DNA from: Methanoregulaceae archaeon
GTDB taxonomy: Bacteria > Armatimonadota > Fimbriimonadia > Fimbriimonadales > Fimbriimonadaceae
NCBI GenBank assembly: GCA_020850325.1
Contig: JADZEW010000026.1
Coordinates: 1-64,000 of the forward strand
Length of the DNA stretch: 64,000 nucleotides
Direction of reading: 5' to 3'
Part shown: positions 1-7,460 of the stretch, in pieces
How the letters are laid out: each line of letters begins with the position of its first letter
How positions within the stretch are numbered: the stretch's first letter is position 1
Notes under the pieces: model-generated
The model's database searches: none
The model's input: the letters and a program-made list of their open reading frames with translations, nothing else
Told to the model about the DNA's origin: nothing
Program-made: the position numbers and the translations under genes

Positions 1-32
1 GCGGCACCACCACGAAAGGGGAGGTTGCTCAT
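1..32 (-). CDS. Start of an unidentified coupled gene (partial)
   Basis: An ATG at 32-30 on the minus strand opens a frame reading MSNLPFRGGA before the window ends. It overlaps the TGA of the IscU-like gene by 4 bp (ATGA). A strong Shine-Dalgarno (GAGGAGGTGG) lies a few bases upstream, inside the end of that gene. The overlap and SD argue for translational coupling. Ten residues are too few to name a product; a cysteine desulfurase or another Fe-S gene would fit the context but is not shown. Confidence 0.5.
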   Translation of the reverse strand, partial: MSNLPFRGGA

Positions 33-400
33 GCGGCCACCTCCTCAATCGGAGTGACGAGAGCACGCTGAATCGCTTGGATTGCCATCATGGAACAGTG
101 TCCTTTTCCTTCGGGAAGACCGCCGAGCAGACGTTCGAGATCGCCCGCGTCAAGAGAACTGAGTTGAGAAATCGTTCGGCCTTGCGCGATCTGCGCGCCG
201 AGACTGGCACAGGCAACGGCAGCGGGGCAACCGTAGGTTTGGTAGCTAGCCTGGGTGACGGTGTCGCCCTCCACGGTAAACCAGATGAGCGCGTAGGGTC
301 CACCTCCGGGATCGCCAACTTGCCCGAAGTGCGTCGCACCCTCGTGGGGACCCACGTTACGCGGGTTCAAGGTGTGATCCAGAACGGCACTGGTAAACAT
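29..400 (-). CDS. IscU/NifU-like Fe-S scaffold protein, first ligand cysteine missing
   Basis: This 123-residue protein matches the IscU/NifU-N fold: LDHTLNPRNVG at the start, YGCPAAVACASL in the middle and KGHCSMMAIQAI near the end. IscU proteins assemble [2Fe-2S] clusters on three cysteines and one aspartate in the cytoplasm. The second and third cysteines are present. The first motif (normally like APACGD) reads GDPGGGPYA, so both the Cys and the following Asp are absent. The protein may therefore not be a classical scaffold but a relative with altered cluster or metal binding. Its start is an ATG directly after AGGGAG, and a TATGAT -10-like box lies near 428. It overlaps the next gene by 4 bp. 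Family assignment is solid; function is inferred. Confidence 0.8.
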   Translation of the reverse strand: MFTSAVLDHTLNPRNVGPHEGATHFGQVGDPGGGPYALIWFTVEGDTVTQASYQTYGCPAAVACASLGAQIAQGRTISQLSSLDAGDLERLLGGLPEGKGHCSMMAIQAIQRALVTPIEEVAA

Positions 401-477
401 CTCCCTATCCGTACCTATGATTCATCATACAAAAGAATCCACTCAGACGCCCCCGAATTATTGAGAAAATGCATAAG

Positions 478-486
478 TTATCCACA
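478..486 (+). promoter_or_regulatory. Single DnaA box
   Basis: TTATCCACA is a perfect match to the consensus DnaA box. Only one was found in the gene-free stretch, with no dnaA, dnaN or cluster of boxes nearby. An origin of replication is not supported; a chance match or a DnaA-titration or regulatory site is possible. Confidence 0.35.
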
Positions 487-957
487 CGGTGCCTCTTGCT
501 TTGACAAAAACAGCTGATCGATCCGCAACTGGGACGATTGTTTGATCGCCTTGTTAGTACACACCAGTCGTTGAGAAGATATCACTAGGTTGCGACGCAT
601 TCATTTCGGCACTTTATGGCTGAGCACTTCAGAGCCCAGGCGATTTCGCATCCAGCCGTGCTTATGATGCAAAAAGTATCTGTGCCGTGAAGGTGCCGCA
701 ATGTTAAGCCGCGGAAGCAAAGGGCTGATGATGATCCTGAAAATTGTTGGATGACGTCGGCCAGTTGTCCTGCGCCAGGTCATCGCCCCCAGCGTGCTCC
801 ACAAACCGTTCTAGGAGCGGAGCCCACATGGGCATCTGCCCCCAGGCGAGTCAGAGACTCTTCAACCGTGGAGCGAGTGGCTCGAAATGCTTAGCGAGAG
901 AATTTATACTTGCGTTTACACTTCCACCGCTTTCAACGCCTTCCGCAGTGCTCCATT

Positions 958-1055
958 TAGGTTCAAATGGCCGCCACAATTACCCTTCCCGATGTTTCGT
1001 AAACAGCAGGTCACCGGTTCGAATCCGGTCGTCGGCTCCAGTTCATTTGAACCTA
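958..1055. repeat. 12-bp perfect inverted repeat around the tRNA-Thr fragment
   Basis: TAGGTTCAAATG at 958-969 is the exact reverse complement of CATTTGAACCTA at 1044-1055. The arms enclose the tRNA-Thr 3' half, the right arm beginning 4 nt after the encoded CCA. Transcription would put the tRNA piece in the loop of a 12-bp stem. Origin unknown; the arms could also be ends of a small excised element. Confidence 0.6.
991..1040 (+). pseudogene. 3' half of tRNA-Thr(CGT), 5' half missing
   Basis: The segment contains an anticodon arm (stem 991-995/1003-1007 with one mismatch, loop TTCGTAA, anticodon CGT at 998-1000), a five-base variable loop, a perfect T arm (1013-1029), the acceptor strand CGTCGGC (1030-1036), discriminator T and encoded CCA (1038-1040). 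The sequence before 991 has no D arm, and the best possible acceptor partner (970-976) pairs at only 5 of 7 positions. A functional cloverleaf cannot form. This is the usual product of integration into the 3' end of a tRNA gene, or of degradation. A complete tRNA-Thr(CGT) should exist elsewhere. Confidence 0.75.
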
Positions 1056-1074
1056 GGTGACCGCACCCAAGCGC

Positions 1075-1113
1075 GACACCCGCGCTACGTCTCGCCGCAA
1101 GACGTGGCGTGTC
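1075..1113. terminator. GC-rich hairpin, possible terminator
   Basis: GACAC (1075-1079) pairs with GTGTC (1109-1113) and ACGTCT (1087-1092) with AGACGT (1100-1105). It lies 36 bp past the stop of the minus-strand gene ending at 1149 and could end that transcript, although the T-rich side (TTTAACC) is on the plus strand after the tRNA fragment. Direction is uncertain. Confidence 0.4.
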
Positions 1114-1148
1114 TTTAACCTAAGCAGACGACGTCGCTGGCGCGTGGC

Positions 1149-2777
1149 TCAATCCGACGCTTCTTGTCGCGTGACAATCGGCACGTAACCCACCTCAAGG
1201 CCCTTCGGCGGGGTGACCAGTAGTGCGCGATCAAGCGCGACCAGCTTCCCCCGTGTGGGTGGAGCCATGTAGTCTCGATTTGTCGGCCAACTCGCGTGCA
1301 GTTTTTCGACGAGGCGCTGCAGCTTCGCCTTCTTGTCAGCGCTCCAGTTGTACTGTTGGAACGACGGTTGGTCCACAAACCGATACCACGAGTAGGTCAC
1401 CACCGAGCCATCGGCAAGCTTGGCCCGGAACGGCCCCAGCTTAGGACCAGGTTTCGCCCATGCGCCAACGCCGGGCGACGTGTAAGGTGCGCCTTTGCCC
1501 GCAAGGGCAAACTCCGCCGACAGCAGCTTGGTTTCAGCCGGCACATCCTCCGGAGCGACGACTTGGCGCTCCTCGCCAACCTGCCTGTAATACTGCGGAA
1601 AGTGCCCTGGCTTCGCGGCCGACCCACCAAACCACTGCAAACCCCACACGTTGCCATCAAAGATCCGCGTATCAAACGCGCCCTCGACGCCGACGATCTT
1701 CTTCCCCGCCTGATCGTAACGGGTCGTTCTGGTGTTCAGCTTGGGCTTGTACGCTTGCTTCACGTCGAATCGCCCATCGGAGGCGGGGCCACCGTCGCGC
1801 CAAGCTCTGAAGGCATCGTAGAGCGCCGCCTTCGAGTAGTAAGTGACATCCTGAACAAGGATCGCCCGGCCCTGAGTATCCACCGGGAACTGTAGCTTAG
1901 GCAGCTTTGAATAGACCGTTCCTTGCGCGTCCTTGCTGTCGAATCGCGGCACCGTGTTGATTTCCATCGCGCCGCCGCCCATGATCCCCGGGCGAGCGTC
2001 CAGCCCGCGCCCGTAGAGGAACGGATAGTCGAACAGCTTGCCGATCTTGCTCCACGTTTCCGGAATGTGGTAAGCGATCGGGCCCTTGAAGTTCGCGGCG
2101 CTCAGGAAGCACGTCCAGCTCTGGTCACCCGTGGGCGGTTCGCCGGAGGTCGGGTCAGTGAAGGGGAGCGCCATCCAACTGTAGCCGAGAAACTCGCCGT
2201 TGGGCTTTCCCTGAAAGGGCAACCCATCCGGCGGAATCAGCAAGCGATTGCTCAGTTGCGCAATGCCGAGTCGATCATCCGGGAGAGCCTCGTTGCTGTA
2301 GAAGAACGACCAGCCCGGCGAGCCCACTTCGTAGTCGTAGCACTGCGGGGTGGCGTTCATGCTGAACTTGGGCGGGCCGTAGCGGAAATGGTTTCTGGCC
2401 CAATATCCCAGGCCGCCTTCGACGGTCTGGAAGACGCTGCTCCATGTCGGGCCGCGTTCTGGCCACTTTCGTGCCAGGGTGCCTTCCGGCGCGAGCGGCG
2501 TGGTCTTGTTGTCGGAGTTGTCGGGCTGAATCCACGAACTCGGCAAGCCGATCTGAAAGCCCGCGAGCGGCCGGTCAGCGAGCGGCCAGACAGCCGCGTA
2601 GAATCCCATCCCGGCGGTGTAGCCCCCTTTGGCTGGTAGGGGCTCGTGACCGAAGCCGATGTAGCCGTGCAGTCCTTGGGAGTGGGCAGTCACTTGGCCA
2701 AGGGATGCGGAGGACGCATCTCGAGTCGATTGGGGACCGACGAGCATGGCCAAGGCAACGACGACGTGGACGTTCAT
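1149..2777 (-). CDS. Secreted protein of unknown function
   Basis: A 542-residue protein. The first ~15 residues (MNVHVVVALAMLV) form a weak signal peptide. The rest is rich in Trp, Tyr, Phe, Pro and Gly, with no transmembrane segment and no catalytic motif I recognise. Stretches such as GFGHEPLPAKGG, YWARNHFRYGPP and GGGAMEINTVPRFD suggest a globular beta-rich exported protein. The ATG start is preceded by GTGAGGTGAA, an acceptable SD. It is the last gene of a minus-strand run beginning with an FKBP isomerase at 6475 and including a polysaccharide-type ABC exporter and a DD-carboxypeptidase, which makes an envelope role plausible. No function is assigned. Confidence 0.75.
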   Translation of the reverse strand: MNVHVVVALAMLVGPQSTRDASSASLGQVTAHSQGLHGYIGFGHEPLPAKGGYTAGMGFYAAVWPLADRPLAGFQIGLPSSWIQPDNSDNKTTPLAPEGTLARKWPERGPTWSSVFQTVEGGLGYWARNHFRYGPPKFSMNATPQCYDYEVGSPGWSFFYSNEALPDDRLGIAQLSNRLLIPPDGLPFQGKPNGEFLGYSWMALPFTDPTSGEPPTGDQSWTCFLSAANFKGPIAYHIPETWSKIGKLFDYPFLYGRGLDARPGIMGGGAMEINTVPRFDSKDAQGTVYSKLPKLQFPVDTQGRAILVQDVTYYSKAALYDAFRAWRDGGPASDGRFDVKQAYKPKLNTRTTRYDQAGKKIVGVEGAFDTRIFDGNVWGLQWFGGSAAKPGHFPQYYRQVGEERQVVAPEDVPAETKLLSAEFALAGKGAPYTSPGVGAWAKPGPKLGPFRAKLADGSVVTYSWYRFVDQPSFQQYNWSADKKAKLQRLVEKLHASWPTNRDYMAPPTRGKLVALDRALLVTPPKGLEVGYVPIVTRQEASD

Positions 2778-2861
2778 TTCACCTCACGGTGCTCCCGGAT
2801 CCGGCACCGACTCCACGTTACCCGGGGTTTTCGTCCAAAGCTGGCGACAGCCGGAGAAGCC

Positions 2862-3203
2862 TCAGAGATTCGCGACGGGCGGCGGGGCGGGGGCGAAGGT
2901 TGCCGCGGTGAACCAGATCAGCCACACCATCACGTAGGCCGCACTGCCCCAAAGGGACGCCTGCCTAACGAAACGCAGATTGAACTGCGCATACCAGGCA
3001 AGGACCAGCCACCCTGCGACCAGCGTCAGCCCCTTCACCAAAGCGAAGAGCCACTCGCTCTGCTCGATGAACACACGCATGAGCGGATTGAGCTCGACGA
3101 TCTGACCCTGAGCGTGCAGAACCGCGGTGACCACCAAGTCGGCCAAGCCGATTCCGATGAACAACAAGATCGCTCGTGTGGGGATAGCTTCTTTCAGGGT
3201 CAT
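2862..3203 (-). CDS. Small membrane protein, DUF5658-like
   Basis: The 113-residue product starts MTLKEAIPTRAIL and has about three hydrophobic spans. The segment GLADLVVTAVLHAQG followed by VELNPLMR resembles the D..T..NP pattern of the DUF5658 family of small membrane proteins of unknown function. An upstream in-frame TTG at 3221 exists, but the ATG at 3203 is preferred, with purine-rich sequence upstream. The gene lies in a different frame from the C-terminal part of the DD-carboxypeptidase open frame, overlapping it by 239 bp. The membrane-protein composition argues that this frame is the coding one there. Confidence 0.65.
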   Translation of the reverse strand: MTLKEAIPTRAILLFIGIGLADLVVTAVLHAQGQIVELNPLMRVFIEQSEWLFALVKGLTLVAGWLVLAWYAQFNLRFVRQASLWGSAAYVMVWLIWFTAATFAPAPPPVANL

Positions 3204-4494
3204 GGCCTTTCTCAACCTCAAAATCCGTGCCGCCGGGTGCTCCTATCTTAGCCACGATTTCGTCTTGGAGCGCACGAATTTGGGTTGCTGAAACCACAAA
3301 GTGATTGAAAACAAGTGCTATTGCCAGGGATTCTCCGGTGGGGCCTGTGGAAAGGCCGCTGAGCGACGACACGGAGCTGAGCGAGCCCGTCTTGCCTCGG
3401 AAGTTGACCCCGGCCAGGCGGTTGGTCAGCGTTCCCTCGCCAGGTCCAGCCAGCCACGACCGCCATTCGGGCCACGTCCGGTCGGCAAACAGCAGCAGCT
3501 GGATCAAAACTCGTGGAGTTACCAGGTTGTGGCGAGAGAGGCCGCTACCGTCAATCGGGCGGAGGTCGTCGGGATCGATGCCTGCGACCGCCACCAGGCG
3601 CTTCTTCATGCGGTCGGCCGCCTCGGCGTAGGGGTCTTCTGGGTCAGCAAACGGCGCCTCGACGGCGGCCGCATTCAGCATCAGACACTCGGCCAAGAAG
3701 TTGTCGCTCCTCACCAGACACTCCCGCACGATCTCACGTAGCGGAGGAGCCTCCAAGAGCAAGTCGGGCGAGCCCGACGGCACCGAGGCAACCGGCGCGG
3801 TGAGTTTCGCGCCGAGCGCCAGCGCGGCCGCCCGTTCGGGGTCGGGGACGGCAAGCGTATCGAGCCGCTCGGTCGCTTTCGGCAGGCCCGACGGCACCCA
3901 GGCGACCCCGCGTAGCGGATCGTAGCGCAGCTTGCGGCCCGGCTGCGTCTGGACCCCGTAGTTCGCCGGACGGAATGCCGGCTTGCCGCCTTGGTTCCAC
4001 AGTTCAAAGCCACCTCGATCGACGGCAAATGCGGAGGGCTGGGCGGCGTACCGGTTAGGGAGGTCATCGTGCTCCCACGTAGGTGGAATCCCGGCGCGGT
4101 AGGGCACCTTCAGATAGAGCTTTGCGCCCGGAGGAACCTGCAATGTCTCGCGGGCGGCCACGAGCTGCGCGTAGGTCAGCATCGGGTGGTTAACCGCTTC
4201 GACATGGATCATGTCGTGGGTCTTCCACAGCCGCACTTGCCCACGGTACTCGGGCCCGAACACGAGCAAGGCGTAGATGCAGGAGAGAATCTTCTGGTTG
4301 CTTGCGGGCACCATACGTCGGTCGGCATTGCGGGAGTAGCGCAAGTTGCCGGCGGCATCCGAGACGGCTGCCCCAACGATGGCACCCCGGGTCACCGGGC
4401 GATCGAGATAGGCATCCAGGTCCTGGGCACCCGATTGCACCGCCGCTAGCGCAACGACCGGAACCAGCCACTTTGGGCTACAGAACTTCGGCAT
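2965..4494 (-). CDS. dacB: D-alanyl-D-alanine carboxypeptidase, peptidase S13 (PBP4/DacB type)
   Basis: A penicillin-binding protein that trims or cleaves D-Ala-D-Ala bonds in peptidoglycan outside the cytoplasmic membrane. The three active-site motifs are clear: SxxK as PASNQK near residue 64, SDN as VRSDNFLAE near 263, and KTG as RGKTGSLS near 366. MPKFCSPKWLVPVVALAAV is a signal peptide with likely cleavage after SGA. The ATG at 4494 overlaps the end of the ABC ATPase gene by 17 bp. Family members normally end shortly after ALQDEIVAKI (about 3230). Here the frame stays open for another ~88 Arg-rich residues, running antiphase through the DUF5658-like gene. That tail looks non-biological: a lost stop codon or a frame error is likely. 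Confidence 0.85.
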   Translation of the reverse strand: MPKFCSPKWLVPVVALAAVQSGAQDLDAYLDRPVTRGAIVGAAVSDAAGNLRYSRNADRRMVPASNQKILSCIYALLVFGPEYRGQVRLWKTHDMIHVEAVNHPMLTYAQLVAARETLQVPPGAKLYLKVPYRAGIPPTWEHDDLPNRYAAQPSAFAVDRGGFELWNQGGKPAFRPANYGVQTQPGRKLRYDPLRGVAWVPSGLPKATERLDTLAVPDPERAAALALGAKLTAPVASVPSGSPDLLLEAPPLREIVRECLVRSDNFLAECLMLNAAAVEAPFADPEDPYAEAADRMKKRLVAVAGIDPDDLRPIDGSGLSRHNLVTPRVLIQLLLFADRTWPEWRSWLAGPGEGTLTNRLAGVNFRGKTGSLSSVSSLSGLSTGPTGESLAIALVFNHFVVSATQIRALQDEIVAKIGAPGGTDFEVEKGHDPERSYPHTSDLVVHRNRLGRLGGHRGSARSGSDRRAQSAHACVHRAERVALRFGEGADAGRRVAGPCLVCAVQSAFR

Positions 4495-5218
4495 CGCCGT
4501 GCATATAGGCATCGAGCACCTCATCCGGCTTCCCTTCTCGTTCAATGACGCCGTGGTGCAACCAAACGCACCGGTCGGCCAGCATCCGAGCCTGATCGAG
4601 ATTGTGCGACACAAACAGAATGGAGCCGCCCGCGGCGCGGAACTCGTTAATGCGGGCGAAGCACTTCGCCTCAAAGGCGTAGTCTCCCACCGCAAGGACT
4701 TCATCGACGATCAGCAACTCGGCATCCACATGCACGGCGACCGCAAAACCCAGCCGCGCGAGCATGCCGCTCGAGTATGAGCGCACGGGCGCGTCGATAT
4801 GGCGATGCAGCTCGGCAAAGTCAATGATCGCGTCGGTCCGCTCGAGGATCTGCTTGCGGGTAAGGCCAAGAATGACGCCGTTGAAGAAGACATTCTCCCG
4901 GCCCGACAGATCGGGGTGAAAGCCAGCCCCGAGCTCGAGCAACGGCGCAACGCGGCCATTCACCCTAATCTCACCCGAAGTCGGTTTGTACACCCGGGCG
5001 ATCAGCGCGAGCAAGGTGCTCTTCCCCGCGCCGTTTCGACCCACGAGCGCAACCGTCTCGCCGCGCTTGATCTCGATGTCGATGCCGCGCAGCACCTCCA
5101 GCCGTTCGATCCTTCGCTTGCGCCACCAAAGCATGGCGGTCTTCAACGATCCCGACCCGCTGTGGCTCAGCAAGAACGTCTTGTGGAGGTCACGTATCGA
5201 GACGATGGAGTCGCTCAT
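4478..5218 (-). CDS. Polysaccharide/teichoic-acid-type ABC exporter, ATP-binding protein (Wzt/TagH-like)
   Basis: A 246-residue nucleotide-binding subunit energising export of a lipid-linked glycan. Walker A is GRNGAGKST, the signature is YSSGMLARLGFA, Walker B is LLIVDEVLAVGD and the H-loop is FVSHN. The N-terminal LHKTFLLSHSGSGSLK and the ELGAGFHPDLSGRENVFFNG segment are typical of the Wzt/TagH/RfbE branch. It lacks the C-terminal carbohydrate-binding domain of O9a-type Wzt, so it should not select chain ends. The ATG at 5218 overlaps the permease stop (ATGA). It is co-transcribed with permease, DD-carboxypeptidase and FKBP genes. The substrate is not visible in the sequence. Confidence 0.9.
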   Translation of the reverse strand: MSDSIVSIRDLHKTFLLSHSGSGSLKTAMLWWRKRRIERLEVLRGIDIEIKRGETVALVGRNGAGKSTLLALIARVYKPTSGEIRVNGRVAPLLELGAGFHPDLSGRENVFFNGVILGLTRKQILERTDAIIDFAELHRHIDAPVRSYSSGMLARLGFAVAVHVDAELLIVDEVLAVGDYAFEAKCFARINEFRAAGGSILFVSHNLDQARMLADRCVWLHHGVIEREGKPDEVLDAYMHGDAEVL

Positions 5219-6075
5219 GGCCGCTCGACGAACCTCCACTTCATTCGGTTGAACACGTGGTAGCCGAGGATGAGAATCCCGAACGACATGAGGGCGGCGA
5301 TGCCGAACACTCCCCAATCCAGGTCGAGCGGTTGAAGTGTCTCGCCGCCCATTCGAACCGGCGTCGGCGCGAGGAGCACCTTCTTGTAGGTGGTGCAAAG
5401 CGTCGCCATCGGGTTCAGGTGATACAGGATGTAGAGCAGGTCGCCGCGCGGGCCCATCTGAGACGTCGCATGGCGGACGTTCTCGCTGAAGTACATCACC
5501 GGCGTGAGGAAGAACATGATGTACAGCACCGCACCCATGATGTACTTCACGTCTTCGTAGAACGTGTTCAGTGCGCTGATGATGAGGCTGAGCCCGGTCG
5601 CCAACGCCAAGTTCACCAGCAACACCAGCGGCAGAATCACGACCGTCGGCCGGATCGGGAACTCACCCGGAGTTCGCAGCCAAACCAGGATCGAGATCAC
5701 CACGAAAACGCCAAGCGCGAGCACGAGGTGGATGAAGTTGGCAAAGATCTGGGCGAGCGGCAGCACTTCGCGAGGGAAATACACCTTACGAACCATCGGC
5801 AACGACACGAGAATCGACTGCGCCGAGTCCATCAACGCAAACTGGAAGAACGCGTACGGGATGTAGGCGGCGAGCACGTAGAGCGTATAGCTTCCGACGC
5901 CCTGGCTCAAGAAGTACTTGAAGACAATCGACATCACCAAGGCGGTGACGAGCGGATTGACCAGCGACCAAAGAAAGCCTAGGGCGCTGTTCTTGTAGCG
6001 GATACGCAGTTCCCGCTCCGTGAGGCTGATCAATAACTCGCGGAACCGCCACAGCTCCTTGAGTTCTGCCCACAT
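5215..6075 (-). CDS. ABC-2 type polysaccharide exporter permease (Wzm/TagG-like)
   Basis: A 286-residue inner-membrane protein with six predicted membrane spans. It opens MWAELKELWRFRELLISL and then RELRIRYKNSALGFLWSLVNPL, the hallmark N-terminal segment of Wzm/TagG/RfbA permeases. With the ATPase at 4478 it makes a complete glycan exporter. The ATG at 6075 is preferred to a TTG at 6099. It starts 10 bp after the FKBP gene stop and ends in a 4-bp overlap with the ATPase gene. No glycosyltransferases adjoin, so the glycan is made elsewhere; the SLBB protein at 10173 may be a partner for outer-membrane passage. Confidence 0.9.
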   Translation of the reverse strand: MWAELKELWRFRELLISLTERELRIRYKNSALGFLWSLVNPLVTALVMSIVFKYFLSQGVGSYTLYVLAAYIPYAFFQFALMDSAQSILVSLPMVRKVYFPREVLPLAQIFANFIHLVLALGVFVVISILVWLRTPGEFPIRPTVVILPLVLLVNLALATGLSLIISALNTFYEDVKYIMGAVLYIMFFLTPVMYFSENVRHATSQMGPRGDLLYILYHLNPMATLCTTYKKVLLAPTPVRMGGETLQPLDLDWGVFGIAALMSFGILILGYHVFNRMKWRFVERP

Positions 6076-6085
6076 GACGCCGATT

Positions 6086-6475
6086 CTACCTACCGGCAAC
6101 CTGAATCAGATTCACCGTGAGCTGGAGCGTAGCGTTCGGCGGCACAATCGGCACGAGCCCCGTCTGGCCAAAGGCCCGCTCTGGAGGGAAGGACGCGAGA
6201 CGGATTCCGCCCGGTCGCATCCCGATGGCCGCTCGGCTGAGCAGGTCGTAAGGCTCGGCCGTGACCACAAAGGTATAGGGCAGACCGCGTTTTCGCGAGT
6301 TGGCGAGTTCGTTGCCCTCGGGAGTCGTCGCAAGGAAGTGGATCGTCACCCGATCACCAACCACTACGCCATTGCCGGAACCGACGCGCAACTCCTGCCA
6401 CCCCGGCTCAAGCGCGGGCACGTTGCTCCACACGGAAAGGCCGATACCAAGGCTAACCAGCGCGTCTTTGAACAT
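6086..6475 (-). CDS. FKBP-type peptidyl-prolyl cis-trans isomerase, exported
   Basis: A 129-residue single-domain FKBP. Core features are VGDRVTIHF, the flexible flap, and AIGMRPGGIRLASFPPERAFG, followed by VPPNATLQLTVNLIQV, which is the usual C-terminal strand pattern. The N-terminus (MFKDALVSLGIGLSVWSNVPA) is hydrophobic and likely a signal peptide or anchor, placing the enzyme in the periplasm as a proline isomerase or folding helper. It appears to be the first gene of the exporter operon. A TATCCT -10-like box and GGGAAG SD lie just upstream of the ATG at 6475. Several canonical FK506-contact aromatic residues differ, so catalytic strength is uncertain. Confidence 0.85.
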   Translation of the reverse strand: MFKDALVSLGIGLSVWSNVPALEPGWQELRVGSGNGVVVGDRVTIHFLATTPEGNELANSRKRGLPYTFVVTAEPYDLLSRAAIGMRPGGIRLASFPPERAFGQTGLVPIVPPNATLQLTVNLIQVAGR

Positions 6476-6525
6476 GTCTTCCCACTTAGGATAGACGGAC
6501 GCAACCTGCCAATGTTGCCGGGTGA

Positions 6526-7149
6526 TTAGCTCTCGAAGTAGCCGACCGAACGGTAACTGAGCCCGAGTCGGGAAGCCGCGTTCCGCAAGGCCTCGAGTTG
6601 AGTGTCGAGATTGCTGCGATCGCTACTGCCCAGACTGCGGCGGGCGGCGAGCAAGTGGTCCGTTCCGCATCGGATCAAGTAGGTCTCGGCGGCCGACGCA
6701 TTTCCAGTTAGGCTCAGGGCCTCGCTGATCTGCTCGCGCAACACTCGGTCGTCGAGCGAAGCCGAAACGAGAATCGAGCCAGCGTAGCCGACCAACATGC
6801 TGCCGAACATGATGCCGAAGCCCATCCAGAATCGGTCGACAAAGGACACCTGCCCCAGCAAGACGGTGCAGAATCCGATGAAGGTCGTCACTAGCCACGG
6901 AGCCCAAACGTAGGCGGGGCGCAAGAAGATGCCTCGCAGCCGCATGCAGAACGCAAGCGCGAGCCCAAAGTCGATTTCGGCCTCGGTCAGGTCGGTTAGG
7001 GCCTTCTCGGAAACCCGGACCGTCCACCCCGAAACGCGGATGCGCAGCGCTTCTCGCCCCCGCGAAGAAACCACCCGCACTCGCGGGATAGAGGTTTCGA
7101 GTCGGCGGGCGAGGTGCTCGACACGTTGGACGAATTCTTGCTCGGTCAT
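6526..7149 (-). CDS. Two-TM membrane protein of unknown function, downstream of a c-di-AMP riboswitch
   Basis: A 207-residue protein beginning MTEQEFVQRVEHLARRLE. The N-terminal ~90 residues are soluble, two adjacent hydrophobic spans follow (WAPWLVTTFIGFCTVLL and GFGIMFGSMLVGYAGSILV), then a soluble helical tail rich in Leu and Ala. The ALTDLTEAEIDFGLALAFCMRL segment resembles the region just before the metalloprotease HExxH in M48 proteins, but no HExxH is present, so no peptidase call is made. The ATG at 7149 is used because the frame upstream is low-complexity intergenic repeat. A ydaO-type riboswitch and a hairpin terminator lie 190-460 nt upstream on the same strand, so expression is probably c-di-AMP controlled. 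Confidence 0.7.
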   Translation of the reverse strand: MTEQEFVQRVEHLARRLETSIPRVRVVSSRGREALRIRVSGWTVRVSEKALTDLTEAEIDFGLALAFCMRLRGIFLRPAYVWAPWLVTTFIGFCTVLLGQVSFVDRFWMGFGIMFGSMLVGYAGSILVSASLDDRVLREQISEALSLTGNASAAETYLIRCGTDHLLAARRSLGSSDRSNLDTQLEALRNAASRLGLSYRSVGYFES

Positions 7150-7212
7150 GAGTCTTCTTGCCTTTATGATCGGCACGAGTGGTTGGGGATTGCAGGACGT
7201 CGCCCGATTGCT

Positions 7213-7325
7213 CGTGGTTGTACGGGGTTCGGGGGCTCGGGGCTTGGAGGGTTGGACATCCGACATCCGACACGCCAACGCACCAACAGGCAAACAAGCC
7301 AACACACCAACTAGCCAACACACCA
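7213..7325. repeat. Intergenic low-complexity repeat block (families B, C, A)
   Basis: Three short degenerate repeats follow one another: G-rich GGGGTTCGGGGGCTCGGG-like words (7213-7254), ACATCCGACATCCGAC (7256-7271), and a string of GCCAACACACCAAC-type words (7274-7325). Family A and B words occur together again at 55301-55416 and family C at 10018-10060. They lie only between genes. No transposase or hairpin explains them. Confidence 0.6.
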
Positions 7326-7335
7326 GAAAAGCAAG

Positions 7336-7361
7336 AGGGCCCCCCGTTTCCGAAGGGCCCT
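7336..7361 (-). terminator. Hairpin terminator between riboswitch and target gene
   Basis: On the minus strand AGGGCCC, a 12-nt spacer and GGGCCCT form a stem (7336-7342 with 7355-7361), followed by CTTGCTTTTC. It sits about 100 nt downstream of the riboswitch core and before the gene at 7149, the position expected for the expression platform of a c-di-AMP switch. It could also simply end a short leader RNA. Confidence 0.6.
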
Positions 7362-7460
7362 GCTCAACAGGAGGTGCTCACCCAGCCTCAACATGAGGCC
7401 GGTTTGGCCGAAAGTGCGTGTGTCGAACCGGCGACATTGCTGCCGTGGTATCGATTCCCG

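Larger units (their letters stand above)
401..1148. other. 748-bp stretch without a protein gene
   Basis: No frame here has convincing codon use, a start signal or a recognisable product. It holds a perfect DnaA box (478-486), the 3' half of a tRNA-Thr (991-1040), a 12-bp inverted repeat around that half (958-969 and 1044-1055) and a GC-rich hairpin (1075-1113). The AT content is higher than in the surrounding genes. It looks like an integration scar or a relic of rearrangement. tmRNA and RNase P signatures were looked for and not seen. Confidence 0.5.

Noticed and set aside
400-600. Origin of replication
   Set aside because: Only a single DnaA box, no AT-rich unwinding region with repeats, and no dnaA, dnaN or gidA nearby.
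640-1040. tmRNA ending in the CCA at 1040
   Set aside because: No tmRNA 5' signature, no tag-peptide frame ending in ALAA and no matching acceptor strand at the right distance. The anticodon loop with CGT fits tRNA-Thr.
744-1118. 124-codon plus-strand open frame
   Set aside because: It crosses the tRNA fragment and the inverted repeat, lacks a start signal and has no sensible composition.
6526-7149. M48-type metalloprotease
   Set aside because: The helical region before the active site is reminiscent, but there is no HExxH motif.
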